From positions 1 to 64,000 of the forward strand of contig QKFD01000118.1 of the NCBI GenBank assembly GCA_003251535.1: 64,000 nt of DNA, read 5' to 3'. The notes below the pieces were generated by a model. It was not told the DNA's origin. It ran no database searches and saw only the letters and a list, made by a program, of their open reading frames with translations. A program made the translations under genes and the position numbers. The stretch comes from Chromatiales bacterium (lineage in GTDB: Bacteria; Pseudomonadota; Gammaproteobacteria; Thiohalomonadales; Thiohalomonadaceae). Below are positions 25,453 through 34,407 of this stretch, piece by piece. How positions within the stretch are numbered: the first letter of the stretch is position 1; each line of letters begins with the position of its first letter.

Positions 25453-26216
25453 GCTGATTCCTTTGCCTCTCGCCCACGCAGCCTGGAGAAGTAGTCTCGT
25501 ACCAGTGGGTGGGATGATTCGGTCAGTTGCGGAATGGGACCCTCCGCCAATACCCGTTTCTCCCCCAGAAAGACCACCCGGTCGGCCACCCGCCAGAGGG
25601 AGTCGAGATCGTGGCTGATCATCATGACGGTCAGACCGAGGGAGTCCCGCAGCTGGAGGATGAGGCGATCAAGCCCCTCTGCACTGAGCGGATCGAGCCC
25701 GGCGGTCGGCTCATCCAGGAATAGGAGATCGGGATCAAGGGCCAGCGCCCGGGCGACCGCCGCCCGCTTCAACATGCCACCGGAGAGCTGCCGCGGAAAT
25801 TTATTGCCGGCATCTGGCGGCAACCCTACCAGGGCGATCTTGGTGCGGGCGATCTCCTCGATGAGATCGGCCGGGAGATCGGTGTGCTCCTTGAGCGGGG
25901 TCGCCACATTTTGGGCCACCGTGAGGCTGCCAAATAGTGCCCCCTGCTGGAACATCACCCCAAAGCGGTTGCGCAGCCGATCGGCGGCCCGCTCGCCGAT
26001 CCCCACCAGCTCCTCGCCGAACAGGCGGATGGATCCCCCCTGCGGCTCCCGCAGCATGATCACCTCCCGCAACAGTACCGTCTTGCCGGTGCCGCTGCCC
26101 CCCACCACGGCCACCACCTCGCGCGGCGCCACCTGGAAACTGACCGTATCGTGCACACAGTAGCCACCATCGAAGCAGCTCTTCAGGTCACGCACCTCGA
26201 TCACTGCGCCCGCCAT
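25449..26216 (-). CDS. MlaF-like ABC transporter ATPase
   Basis: A 255-residue nucleotide-binding subunit. Walker A is GGSGTGKT (about 38-45), the signature QLSGGMLKRAAVARAL, Walker B DLLFLDEPTAGLDP, and the H-loop MISHDLDSL. The FMFQQGALFGSLTV-type Q-loop segment (VMFQQGALFGSLTVAQNVATP) is characteristic of MlaF-like ATPases. With the permease and MCE protein it powers phospholipid movement between inner and outer membrane; the direction cannot be inferred. It lies 3 bp after the permease gene and overlaps the MlaD-like gene. Confidence 0.93.
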   Translation of the reverse strand: MAGAVIEVRDLKSCFDGGYCVHDTVSFQVAPREVVAVVGGSGTGKTVLLREVIMLREPQGGSIRLFGEELVGIGERAADRLRNRFGVMFQQGALFGSLTVAQNVATPLKEHTDLPADLIEEIARTKIALVGLPPDAGNKFPRQLSGGMLKRAAVARALALDPDLLFLDEPTAGLDPLSAEGLDRLILQLRDSLGLTVMMISHDLDSLWRVADRVVFLGEKRVLAEGPIPQLTESSHPLVRDYFSRLRGREAKESA

Positions 26217-26219
26217 CGC

Positions 26220-27326
26220 CTAGATCCCCACCGTACTGAAGAGGATCGAGAAGCCGGCATTGGCGACAATCACCAGGAAAATGGCCTGCACCACGCTTAT
26301 CGTGGTCTGTTGCCCGACACTCTCCGCCCCACCACTCACCCGGAACCCTTGGAAGCAGCCCACCAGGGCGACAATGGCGGCAAAGAAGGGGGCCTTGCCG
26401 ATGCCGACGAGAAAGGAGGTGGCGGTGACATTGACCGGCATCCGGGCGATGAAGTCGTTGAAATCCACCCCCAGGAGCAGAAAGGCCATCACCATCCCCC
26501 CGAGGATCCCAGCGATATCGGCCAACATGGTGAGTAGCGGCAGGGCGATCACCAAGCCAAACATCTTTGGCAGCACCAGCAGCTCCATGGGTGAGATCCC
26601 CATGGTGCGCATCGCATCCACCTCTTCGGTCACCATCATGGTGCCGATCTCTGCGGTATAGGCGGAACCGGTGCGGCCTGCGACGATGATGGCCGTCATC
26701 ATCGGCCCCAACTCCCGCAGCATGGTGAGGGCCACCAGATCCACCACAAAGATATTGGCGCCGTAGGATTTGAGCTGCACCCCGCCCTGATAGGCAATAA
26801 CAATCCCGATGAGGAACGAGAGCAAGGCGACAATGGGGATGGCATTCACCCCGGCCGCCTGTACCACGCCCCAGAGGATGCGCCAGCGGATCCGACGCGG
26901 CCGCAGCCAGGTGCGCAGTAGTGCCACCACCGCCTCCCCGAGGAAGGCCAACAGCTCTATCCCCTGCTCCACATGGCCCATGGTGCGCCGCCCTAACCGC
27001 TCCAACAGCCCCTGGGCAGGTTGGGGTGGCTCGGGTTCCGGCTCGGGGACCTGGGCCACCAGATCGACCAGTGCCTGCTGATGAGGGGCGAGCCCGCTGA
27101 GGCTCAGCGCCACCCCTTGCCGTGCACAGTGGCGAGAGAGCTGCACTAGCAGGAGCGCCCCCGCGGTATCAATGGCCTCTATGGCGCTCGCATCAATGGC
27201 CAGCGCCTCCCGCCCCTTGGGTAGCGCCGCTACTCCACCCGTCACCGCTTTGATGCAGTGGATGGTCCACTCCCCGGCCAGGGCAAAGGAGCCATCAGGA
27301 CGGGTTGTTATGGCTGCGGGCGACAT
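26220..27326 (-). CDS. MlaE-family permease with N-terminal STAS domain
   Basis: A 368-residue protein. Residues about 10-95 form a STAS-like domain (WTIHCIKAVTGGVAALP, LAIDASAIEAIDTAGALLLVQL), equal to the separate MlaB of E. coli, fused here to the permease. The MlaE part (about 120-368) has five to six helices with IGIVIAYQGGVQLKSYGA, ELGPMMTAIIVAGRTGSAYTAEIG and TEEVDAMRTMG, the strongest MlaE signatures. It is the first gene of the operon permease-ATPase-MCE-lipoprotein. No mlaC or mlaA is adjacent. Confidence 0.92.
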   Translation of the reverse strand: MSPAAITTRPDGSFALAGEWTIHCIKAVTGGVAALPKGREALAIDASAIEAIDTAGALLLVQLSRHCARQGVALSLSGLAPHQQALVDLVAQVPEPEPEPPQPAQGLLERLGRRTMGHVEQGIELLAFLGEAVVALLRTWLRPRRIRWRILWGVVQAAGVNAIPIVALLSFLIGIVIAYQGGVQLKSYGANIFVVDLVALTMLRELGPMMTAIIVAGRTGSAYTAEIGTMMVTEEVDAMRTMGISPMELLVLPKMFGLVIALPLLTMLADIAGILGGMVMAFLLLGVDFNDFIARMPVNVTATSFLVGIGKAPFFAAIVALVGCFQGFRVSGGAESVGQQTTISVVQAIFLVIVANAGFSILFSTVGI

Positions 27327-27581
27327 GGGAAGGTCGGGCTCGCAAAGGGGATGAGGCAGGGGGCCACGGCGGGTCCTAGGGTGGAAAGGGACCTAAAAAT
27401 ATCGGAAAAAGGGCGTGCTATCCAGCCAACCAAATGGTTCTTCTCCCCTCCCGACCCCCAATTGGGCGTTAGTCATGGCCATTAGCGGCACGCCTGAGGT
27501 GGAAGATGACCCGTAGGAGGAGCGGAGGAGCGTTGAATTGAACAGCTTGAGGGAAATAGGGAGAGGTGAGGCGATTGAGGA

Positions 27582-27609
27582 GGGTTGGGGGAGTTACAGC
27601 CCCCAACCC
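27582..27609 (-). terminator. Hairpin after the hemerythrin-like gene
   Basis: GGGTTGGGGG (27582-27591) pairs with CCCCCAACCC (27600-27609), 10 bp, loop of 8. It begins 11 bases after the stop of the gene at 27621 and has no T-run. The 255 bases from 27327 to 27581 show no gene. Confidence 0.5.
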
Positions 27610-27620
27610 CGGTGTACGCA

Positions 27621-28076
27621 TCAGGCGTGGGTCGCCGTGGTACTGGGCGCGTCGGTCAACGAACGGCAGAGTGGGTAGAGCTCCTCCGTCTCATCCTGGA
27701 TCCGCTCCAGGATGAAACCAAACATCTGCTTGGTGTCTTTAACAAATTCGCCATGGGCATGGGTGTCGATGTGCAATGCCCCTTTGCGGCACCAGCGGTG
27801 CATGTAGGAGGAGAAGAGCCGCTTCAGCTCCTTGGAGGAGTTGAGTGACCGCAGGGCGGCACTATTGACGCTCTTGTCTTTGTGGACCAGCAAGTTGGAG
27901 TAGAGGCTCCGATCTTCCAGGTCCATGTGTTCACGAAAGCGGTCGGCAAAACGCTGGAACAGCTCACAGGTCACGCCGGAGTCACACATGCCGCGGTCGT
28001 CGATCAGCACCGTCAGCACTTGGCACAGCTCAGTGAGTTCATGATTCTGCTTGTTGAGTTCAGAAAACGGCATCAT
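27621..28076 (-). CDS. Hemerythrin-like HHE-domain protein (tentative)
   Basis: A 151-residue all-helical protein. H12 in NKQNHELTEL, and FREHMDLEDRSLYSNLLVH with an HxxxED pair near residues 50-54, fit the first two helices of a hemerythrin-type di-iron bundle; HIDTHAHGEFVKDTKQMF and ERIQDETEELYPL resemble helices 3 and 4. The fourth-helix histidine expected before the terminal Glu is not obvious, so metal binding may be altered. Such proteins sense or buffer oxygen or nitric oxide. The start is MM (28076 or 28073) with GGGGAAG upstream. A roughly 230-bp upstream region is visibly AT-rich and probably holds its promoter. Monocistronic. Confidence 0.6.
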   Translation of the reverse strand: MMPFSELNKQNHELTELCQVLTVLIDDRGMCDSGVTCELFQRFADRFREHMDLEDRSLYSNLLVHKDKSVNSAALRSLNSSKELKRLFSSYMHRWCRKGALHIDTHAHGEFVKDTKQMFGFILERIQDETEELYPLCRSLTDAPSTTATHA

Positions 28077-28312
28077 GGCTTCTTCCCCTTCGGTTCCTCT
28101 GCGTGGTGGCAGTGGCTGCGCTCTTGTCGACCCTAGGGGGCAATCCCCATAGGGAGTGGCGTTTTGGACTTGTCCTAATCCTTGGGGTGAGAAGGGCTAT
28201 ATGTCAAGCCCAATGAGATATATAAGGAATTGAGTTTATTAGCATTTACTCAAGTAGCTAGCTAAAACAAGCCCCGCCTGAACGGTACGCCGCGGACCCA
28301 GCGCCGCCGCTG

Positions 28313-29116
28313 TTAGGGAATCTCTTGGCTAGGGTTACCAATCCAAGCCCGCCACGGCCCTAGCAGGTCGCCAGTGGCGGCACAGGCGGAACGGCCAGCC
28401 AGTGTGAGCTGGAACAGCGGCTCCCCCTCCATGGTGGTGGCCTGGCCCCCTGCCTCCTGGAAGATGAGGATCCCCGCGGCATAGTCCCACAGCCGCTGGC
28501 GGCCGTGGAGGTAGAGCTGGCCGCGCCCAGCGGCCAACCAAACCCACTCCAGGGCCACCGAGCCGAGGCTGCGCAGGGAGCGGCAGGGGGGCGAGAGGGC
28601 GAGGCGACTGGCCAGCGCCGGGGCGAGCCGCTTGAAGTCCACCAGGGCGATGGCCTGCTCCAGCTCGGTAGCCGCGTGGCGACCGTCGAGGGGCCGCCCA
28701 TTGAGCCACGCCCCCACACCCCGTTCAGCGGCGAAACACTCGCCGCGACAGGGATCGTAGACAATGCCAAGCCGCACCTCCCCCGCCTCAATGAGGGCGA
28801 GGGAGACACTGAACAGAGGGATGCCAGCCACAAAATTGCTCGTACCGTCCAGTGGATCGAGGCACCAAAACCGCTGCCCCGCCAGCAGCGCGGTCTGCTC
28901 GTCGGCTGTCATCTCCTCACCCAGCAGAGGAATGTCGGGCCAGTGGCTTGCCAGCGCCTGGGCGATACGCTGTTGGATCAGCTCATCCGCCTCAGAGACG
29001 GCGGAGCCATCTGCCTTGAGCCGCTCTTGGACATGGCCAAAACGGGGCATCAGCACTACTTGGGCAGCAGAGGTAACAATGGCGGTGAGACGGGAGAGAT
29101 CGGGGGCGCTGGACAT
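28313..29116 (-). CDS. Inositol monophosphatase-family phosphatase
   Basis: A 267-residue Mg-dependent phosphatase of the IMPase/CysQ superfamily. The metal site is visible in order: GEEMT (E of the first motif), DPLDGTSNFVAG (DxxDGT) and WDYAAG near the C terminus. It may act on inositol monophosphate, PAP or a sugar phosphate; the motif set does not decide. I start at ATG 29116 (MSSAPDLSRLTAIV); the frame extends much further upstream but overlaps the divergent gene and is unsupported. Monocistronic, divergent from the gene at 29168. Confidence 0.88.
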   Translation of the reverse strand: MSSAPDLSRLTAIVTSAAQVVLMPRFGHVQERLKADGSAVSEADELIQQRIAQALASHWPDIPLLGEEMTADEQTALLAGQRFWCLDPLDGTSNFVAGIPLFSVSLALIEAGEVRLGIVYDPCRGECFAAERGVGAWLNGRPLDGRHAATELEQAIALVDFKRLAPALASRLALSPPCRSLRSLGSVALEWVWLAAGRGQLYLHGRQRLWDYAAGILIFQEAGGQATTMEGEPLFQLTLAGRSACAATGDLLGPWRAWIGNPSQEIP

Positions 29117-29167
29117 AGGCGGTAACGGGGTATTAGGGACCGGCTTCAGTATAATCGCCCCACACCC

Positions 29168-29743
29168 ATGCCCCCCACCACCATGGCCTCTATCCTCTAT
29201 CTCACCCCACGCGACTGGCGCGCCCCGCCCCCCAACACCGTTGCCCTCCTGGAGGCGCTGGTAGAGGCGGAGGTAGCCGGTGCCCCCCTCCCCTTTGAGG
29301 GCCGCCTCCACCGCCGACCAGGTGAACGCTTCCTCCAGACCATCACCTTTCTTGGTTGTTCGCCGGTGGTAGCCCTGGGAGAACCGGGGGCGACAGGTGA
29401 GGAGTTCTGTCACCTGGAGCTGGAGTCCCACTCCACGCCGCACCTCGTCACCAGCCAGCTGACCCGCGCCCCCCGTTGCCGCTGTGGCCACCGCTTCGAA
29501 CCATGGCAGCCACTGGCCAGCGCCTGGCAGGGGGATCCCCTCAACCACCACACCGGCTGTCCCCAGTGCGGCCATGAGGCCAACGGTGCCGATCTCAACT
29601 GGCGGCAGAGCGCCGGTGCCGGTCGGCTATTTCTCAAGGTGTGGGGGGTGTTCGAGGGAGAGGCAGTGCCGGGAGATGAGCTGCTCGACCTACTGGCCGC
29701 CATTAGCGGCGATCGCTGGGGCCACTTCTACTACCGCAGCTGA
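29168..29743 (+). CDS. Conserved-looking protein of unknown function with zinc-ribbon-like cysteines
   Basis: A 191-residue ORF. Its middle carries CRCGHRFEPW and, about 25 residues later, GCPQCGHEANG, a CxC plus CxxC arrangement that would bind one zinc. The first part (YLTPRDWRAPPPNTVALLEALVEAE) and the last (LFLKVWGVFEGEAVPGDELLDLLAAI) look like a compact fold, with no signal peptide or membrane helix. I recognise no family. TATAAT at 29150-29155 suggests a promoter with a very short leader. The start is ATG 29168 or 29183 (MASILYL). It is convergent with flgL; a 13-bp hairpin separates them. Confidence 0.65.
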   Translation: MPPTTMASILYLTPRDWRAPPPNTVALLEALVEAEVAGAPLPFEGRLHRRPGERFLQTITFLGCSPVVALGEPGATGEEFCHLELESHSTPHLVTSQLTRAPRCRCGHRFEPWQPLASAWQGDPLNHHTGCPQCGHEANGADLNWRQSAGAGRLFLKVWGVFEGEAVPGDELLDLLAAISGDRWGHFYYRS

Positions 29744-29774
29744 GCCGGCGCCCCCCTGCCAGGGGGGCGCCGGC
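29744..29774. terminator. Bidirectional GC-rich hairpin between the unknown gene and flgL
   Basis: GCCGGCGCCCCCC (29744-29756) pairs perfectly with GGGGGGCGCCGGC (29762-29774), loop TGCCA. It starts at the stop of the plus-strand gene and lies 24 bases beyond the flgL stop on the other strand. It is a very stable 13-bp stem without T-runs. Confidence 0.6.
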
Positions 29775-29798
29775 CTGGATGGCGCTGGCTAAACAAAC

Positions 29799-31271
29799 TC
29801 AGATGTAGTTAAACAGCGACAGGTTTTGCACCTTGGAGTAGGACTGTTGGGCCGCCTGTAGGCCCACCATTTGTATGCTGAAGCGGCTGATCGCCTCGGC
29901 GTAGTCGAGATCCCCCAACTCGGAGATCATCGCCTCGGTTTGGAGAGAGATGGCATCATCCAGCCCCTTTTGGCCATCGATGGCGTTGAGCCGGGCACCG
30001 ATCTCGGCACGCACGTCGAGCAGGTTGGTCATACCCTGGTCGATATCGACCAGCGACTTGGCCACATTCTGCTGGAAAGCGGTCTTGTCGGCCGCGGTGG
30101 TACCGGAGTGCTCAAGGGTGTAGATCAGATTGTCCACCGTCTCGAACAGCGACTGGTTGGTGCTCGGCGCAATGGTGAAGGTATCACCCGGTACCGGCTG
30201 CCCCTGGATGGCAGTCTGGATACCCCGGAAGGTCAGACTCTGATCGGGGTAGACCAGGGTGCCACTGACAGTGAACCCGCTGGGCACCCCATTGACGGTG
30301 TAGTTGACCCCCAGGGAGGGGTCCTCCGGGTCAACCCAGCTATCGATGGTGACGGTGTAGTCCTCCGCCACCCAGGCCGAGCTGTCGAGCACCGAACCCA
30401 CCTCAATGGAGGCGAGATTACTGCGGGTGGCGTCGATCACATATTCGCCGTCACCTGGCACTAGATTGGCGGTAATGCCCTGAAAGGTGATCGAAGCGGC
30501 GGTGGCACCACTCTGGATCAGACCACCCGACTCATCGTAGATGTTGTAGGTGCCACCGCTGATCTGTAACCGATACTCGCCAGCCACAAAGGTGGCGGGA
30601 TCGGTGATGGTGGCAGAGGTGACCTGACCGAGGGCCCCCACATAGCTATAGGCCATCAGGTTGGTGGCGTTGCCCGCCCCCATATCCACCTGGAAGGTAC
30701 CATTGCCGTTTTTGATCAGCTCGAATACCGCACTTCCCGGATCACTCACCGCCACCTGCCGGCTATCGCCGATCTGGGCGAAGCGCTGCATCTGGTCGCC
30801 GTAGTAGACGATATTGCCGCTGGAGTCGCGCACAAACGGCTTGGTCTGGGTCATGGTGCCGGCGAAGAGGTATTCACCGTTGCCATCGGTGGTGTTGGAG
30901 AGATCCACCAGCTCATCCAGCAGTTCGCGCATCTCTTTAGCGATGTAGGCCCGCTGCTCCTGGCCGTTGGAGTCGTTGGCCGCCTGGATGGCTAGCTCCC
31001 GAATCCGTTGCAGCTGATCACCCGCACTCGCCAGCACACTCTCCTCGGTTTGCAGCCGCAGTCGCCCCTGATCGGCATTGGTGGTGTACTGCTCGGTGCG
31101 GTCCAAGGTACGGCGCAGTTGGAGGATCTGCTCGGAGGCCACTGGATCCTCCGAAGGGGTCAAGATGCGCCGCCCAGTGGCGAGCTGGAGCTGAGTGTGA
31201 GAGACATCACTCTGCTGGTTGAGCATCGCGTTGACCGCGAGCCGATGGATCTGCATGGATGAGATGCGCAT
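29799..31271 (-). CDS. flgL: Flagellar hook-associated protein 3
   Basis: A 490-residue hook-filament junction protein. The N-terminal helix (SMQIHRLAVNAMLNQQSDVSHTQLQLATGRRILTPSEDPVAS in parts) is the flagellin-like D0/D1 part typical of FlgL, and the C-terminal LDYAEAISRFSIQMVGLQAAQQSYSKVQ closes the fold. The middle is longer than in E. coli FlgL (317), with extra Ig-like surface domains between about 200 and 400. It starts 2 bp after flgK. It forms the last ring of the hook-filament junction before flagellin. Confidence 0.92.
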   Translation of the reverse strand: MRISSMQIHRLAVNAMLNQQSDVSHTQLQLATGRRILTPSEDPVASEQILQLRRTLDRTEQYTTNADQGRLRLQTEESVLASAGDQLQRIRELAIQAANDSNGQEQRAYIAKEMRELLDELVDLSNTTDGNGEYLFAGTMTQTKPFVRDSSGNIVYYGDQMQRFAQIGDSRQVAVSDPGSAVFELIKNGNGTFQVDMGAGNATNLMAYSYVGALGQVTSATITDPATFVAGEYRLQISGGTYNIYDESGGLIQSGATAASITFQGITANLVPGDGEYVIDATRSNLASIEVGSVLDSSAWVAEDYTVTIDSWVDPEDPSLGVNYTVNGVPSGFTVSGTLVYPDQSLTFRGIQTAIQGQPVPGDTFTIAPSTNQSLFETVDNLIYTLEHSGTTAADKTAFQQNVAKSLVDIDQGMTNLLDVRAEIGARLNAIDGQKGLDDAISLQTEAMISELGDLDYAEAISRFSIQMVGLQAAQQSYSKVQNLSLFNYI

Positions 31272-31273
31272 GG

Positions 31274-33298
31274 CTAACTCCCGACCGCGCCGAGCAGGGT
31301 CTGAAACAGGGTATCGGCGACACTGATCATCTTGGTACTGGCCATATAGGCCTGCTGATATTTGAGCAGGTCCGCCGCCTCTTCATCGAGGTTGACGCCG
31401 GAGACCTCGGAGCGCGCCGCCACCGCCTGCTCATAGAGGGTGTTGGCCACCTCATAGTCCATCTCCGCGGCGTGGGTGCGGGTGCCCACCTCTGCCACAA
31501 TCTCGGCAAACACCGTCTGGTAGTCAGCGGTCCCCTTGAGCATGGTGTTGTCGATCTGCAACTGTGCCAGCGCCAGGGCGTTCTGGTTGTCGCCAAAGCC
31601 ATTGGCGTTGTAACTCACCTGGATATCATCGCCATCCTCCGGCCGCCCACTCAGGCTGAAGTTGATATCGAAGCGGTTACCGGCGGCGTCCTCCAGGGTG
31701 ATCACCTGCGGGGTGCCATCGTTGAGGTCGGGGTCATAGGGTAACGGCGAGCCGGCCACCACGGTGTAGCCCGCGGGGGCGTTCAGGGTGACATTGAACT
31801 GCCCACCGGCGCTATCGAACTCCAGGGCGAGATCGAGATTGGGTAGATCGGTCGCCAAGGTGGGCGGTAGATCGTAACCGCTGCTCTCACTGATATTGAA
31901 GTTACCCACCTCCAGCGAGCCGAGGTTGCTGCTGAGGGTCTCCCCTCGCACCGGCGAGGCGGCGGCGACCCGGGTGGGGTCATCGATGACCACCCCCATA
32001 CGCATGGAGGCGTAGTAGGTGGGGCGCATGTAGAAGCTGTCGCCATCGGCCACCGCACCGTTGACGTCGAAGTAGAAGGGTGAGGGGGCAGTGGGGTCAT
32101 TGGGATCGGTGACGACAAAGCGATCGGCCACTGTGGCATCGGGGGTCACCGTCATCACCTGGCCATCGGAGACCCGTGTCACCTGTGGCGCACCACCCAC
32201 CCACTCCAAACGGAAGTCGTCAGCGGTCAGAGAGGAGGCACTGGTGATGGTGAGATTGACCGTGGTGCTGAGATTGGAGTTGGCACTGGAGGCCTGGGTC
32301 GGGATATCGGTGTAGATAGAAGGATCGAAGAAGTCGCCCCCCAGGTTGTTATTGAGGTCCATCCCCAGGTGGTGCTGCTCATTGAAGGTGAGGGCCACCG
32401 CCGCCCCAATCTGCCCGAGGGCGTTGCGGGTGGAGTCGAGCACATCGTTTTGAAACTCTATCAAGCCCCCTAAATTCCCCCCCGTGATCAGATCGGTGAC
32501 ATAGGCAGGGCTCTGCCCCATGCGGATCTCCAGCTGCTCCGGCTTCTCGCTGTTCTTGGTGACCGCCATGGTGGTAGTGGTCACCCCCACCACCAGCGCC
32601 TGCCCAGTGCCGACGAAGACATTCATCATGCCGTCGTCCTGCTCCAGGGCGGTGATGGAGACCTTGGCAGAGAGCTGCTCCAGTAGCAGGTCCCGCTTAT
32701 CCAATAGATCGTTGGGCGGCTGTCCCCCCATGGCCCCCGTGGCGTCGGCGATCTGCTGGTTCAGCTTGGCGATGGACTCCGCCATGCTGTTGATCTCCCC
32801 CACCGTCACTTCCATCTCCCGATTGACTCGGGACTGCATATCGGTCAGACGCTGGTCGAGGGCCTGGAAGCGGGAGGAGAGGGTCTCACCGGAGGCGATC
32901 AAGGCGCTGCGGGCGGCGGTAGAGGTGGGGTCGTTGGCCACATCTTGCACCGCGGCAAAAAACTCCTCCATGGTCGGCGCCAATCCGGCATCGGCGTCCG
33001 CCAGCAGGTTGTCTATCTCGGAGGCAAAATCGTAGTAGGTGCTGAGCTGCTCGCTATTGGAGGAGTGGAAGCGGACCTGTTGGGTAAGAAACTCATCGTA
33101 AGCACGAGTGACACTGATGGTGTTCACCCCCTGCCCCATCGCCCCAGCGCCGGTGAGCATCGGCCAACGAGTGGCCAGTTCGGTGCGCTGCCGACTGTAG
33201 CCATCGGTGTAGACGTTGGAGATGTTGTGGCTGACGGTCGAGAGCGCACGCTGAAACGCCAGCAGGCCGCTTGTTCCTATGTTCAGAAGGTCTGGCAT
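31274..33298 (-). CDS. flgK: Flagellar hook-associated protein 1
   Basis: A 674-residue hook-filament junction protein. The start LLNIGTSGLLAFQRALSTVSHNISNVYTDGYSRQR (in parts) is the conserved FlgK N terminus, and the end LLKYQQAYMASTKMISVADTLFQTLL the conserved C-terminal helix. The middle has an insertion with strand-rich sequence (about 340-560), making the protein longer than E. coli FlgK (547). A weak sigma-54-type promoter lies about 50 bp upstream. flgL follows at once, so flgK and flgL are cotranscribed. Confidence 0.94.
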   Translation of the reverse strand: MPDLLNIGTSGLLAFQRALSTVSHNISNVYTDGYSRQRTELATRWPMLTGAGAMGQGVNTISVTRAYDEFLTQQVRFHSSNSEQLSTYYDFASEIDNLLADADAGLAPTMEEFFAAVQDVANDPTSTAARSALIASGETLSSRFQALDQRLTDMQSRVNREMEVTVGEINSMAESIAKLNQQIADATGAMGGQPPNDLLDKRDLLLEQLSAKVSITALEQDDGMMNVFVGTGQALVVGVTTTTMAVTKNSEKPEQLEIRMGQSPAYVTDLITGGNLGGLIEFQNDVLDSTRNALGQIGAAVALTFNEQHHLGMDLNNNLGGDFFDPSIYTDIPTQASSANSNLSTTVNLTITSASSLTADDFRLEWVGGAPQVTRVSDGQVMTVTPDATVADRFVVTDPNDPTAPSPFYFDVNGAVADGDSFYMRPTYYASMRMGVVIDDPTRVAAASPVRGETLSSNLGSLEVGNFNISESSGYDLPPTLATDLPNLDLALEFDSAGGQFNVTLNAPAGYTVVAGSPLPYDPDLNDGTPQVITLEDAAGNRFDINFSLSGRPEDGDDIQVSYNANGFGDNQNALALAQLQIDNTMLKGTADYQTVFAEIVAEVGTRTHAAEMDYEVANTLYEQAVAARSEVSGVNLDEEAADLLKYQQAYMASTKMISVADTLFQTLLGAVGS

Positions 33299-33349
33299 CG
33301 TCTTGGTCCTGGTTGGCCGTCGCGGGGGTGGTGACTCGTGCCGGATCTA

Positions 33350-33365
33350 TACAACCCCCGTGCCA
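33350..33365 (-). promoter_or_regulatory. Possible sigma-54 promoter upstream of flgK
   Basis: On the minus strand TGGCACGGGGGTTGTA (33365-33350) has the -24 GG with right spacing but GT instead of GC at -12. It would start transcription about 40 bases before the flgK ATG. Weaker than the two sites at flgB and flgG. Confidence 0.35.
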
Positions 33366-33381
33366 GCGGCACCCGCCGCCC

Positions 33382-34392
33382 TCAAGTTAGCGTCCGGGCG
33401 GTGTCCGACTTGAGGCCAGCGGCCGAGGTGAGAAGCTCTCCCCCCATGATGCGGTGGATCTTGCGCGTGTAAGCGGGATCGGTGGCGTAGCCAGCATCGT
33501 GCAGCGCTTTGATGAAGGCCTTGGGATCATCGGTCTGCTGCAGCGCCTCGCGGTAGCGAGGATTGGTGGAGAGGAACTCCACATAGTCGTCGAAGCTCTC
33601 GGCGTAGGAGTCATAGGCCCGGAAGGCCGACTGCTCCCTCACCGCCACCCCGGCGCGGTACTCCAGGGTCTGTTTGGCCACCCGCTCCCCGCTCCAGCGG
33701 GTGTCGGCCTTGATGTTGAATAGGTTATGGCTGCTGCGTCCGGTGCCATCACGGATCACCGCGCGCCCCCAACCGGTCTCTAGGGCCGCCTGCGCTACCA
33801 GGGCACGGGGATCGACCCCCAACCGCTGTGCTGCCTGCTCGGCATAGGGCCAGACAGTGGCCACAAAGGTTTCCGGTGAATCGAACCGCTCCGGATCATC
33901 CCCCGGCGCGGTATAGCTCCCCTGCCCTGTGGCGGTCACGCTGTCGGTGCGGGTGGCTGGATTTGCCGCTTGCTGATGCAGCTCTCCCACCCGCTCCAAC
34001 AGACGGAAGGCAGTATCGCCCCGCTCCGGCACCGGGAAGGCGCGACTAGCGGCCTCCAGCGGCAAGCTGCCGCCCTCCGGCGGCAAGGCGGTGCCGCCTG
34101 CCTGCTGTTGACGCAGCTGGCGCACCATCATCTCCGCCAACCCGATCCCGCCATGCTCCGAGAGGGCGAGGGAGAGCTGTTGGTCATACATGGAGATGAA
34201 GGAGTCGCCGGTGTCGCTATCAAAGGCCCCCTCGGCCAGCCGCGCCTCCCGCATCCCTTGCAACATCATATTGATGAAGATCGCCTCAAACTGCCGCGCC
34301 ACCTTCTCCAGCGCCTTGTCCGGATCCTGTTGTGCCTGGTTGCGCAGGGCCGCCAAGGCTCGGAAATCGGTATAGTTGCTGACGTCGCGCAC
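33382..34392 (-). CDS. flgJ: Flagellar rod assembly protein / peptidoglycan hydrolase FlgJ
   Basis: A 336-residue two-domain periplasmic protein. The N-terminal rod-scaffold part (LEKVARQFEAIFINMMLQGMREA, MYDQQLSLALSEHGGIGLAEMMVRQL) is followed by a C-terminal glucosaminidase domain (about 175-325): ALVAQAALETGWGRAVI with the catalytic Glu, SSHNLFNIKADTRW and a closing KIHRIMGGE. It cuts peptidoglycan so the rod can cross the cell wall. ATG 34392 lies 15 bp after the PKD-lipoprotein stop, so that gene sits inside the flg transcript between flgI and flgJ. Confidence 0.93.
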   Translation of the reverse strand: MRDVSNYTDFRALAALRNQAQQDPDKALEKVARQFEAIFINMMLQGMREARLAEGAFDSDTGDSFISMYDQQLSLALSEHGGIGLAEMMVRQLRQQQAGGTALPPEGGSLPLEAASRAFPVPERGDTAFRLLERVGELHQQAANPATRTDSVTATGQGSYTAPGDDPERFDSPETFVATVWPYAEQAAQRLGVDPRALVAQAALETGWGRAVIRDGTGRSSHNLFNIKADTRWSGERVAKQTLEYRAGVAVREQSAFRAYDSYAESFDDYVEFLSTNPRYREALQQTDDPKAFIKALHDAGYATDPAYTRKIHRIMGGELLTSAAGLKSDTARTLT

Positions 34393-34407
34393 GGCCCTCT
34401 CCTCCGA

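Noticed and set aside
28197-28270. TTGACA on the minus strand as a promoter for the hemerythrin-like gene
   Set aside because: No acceptable -10 hexamer lies 16-18 bp downstream, so I do not report it as a promoter.
28833-29575. Longer N-terminal form of the inositol monophosphatase-family protein
   Set aside because: The family domain begins at 29116, and the upstream part overlaps the divergent gene in antisense and has no domain.
29871-30464. Long plus-strand ORF inside flgL
   Set aside because: It is antisense to a well-supported flagellar gene and has no recognisable protein features. The same applies to the long antisense ORFs in flgE, flgJ and the REC-CheC gene.
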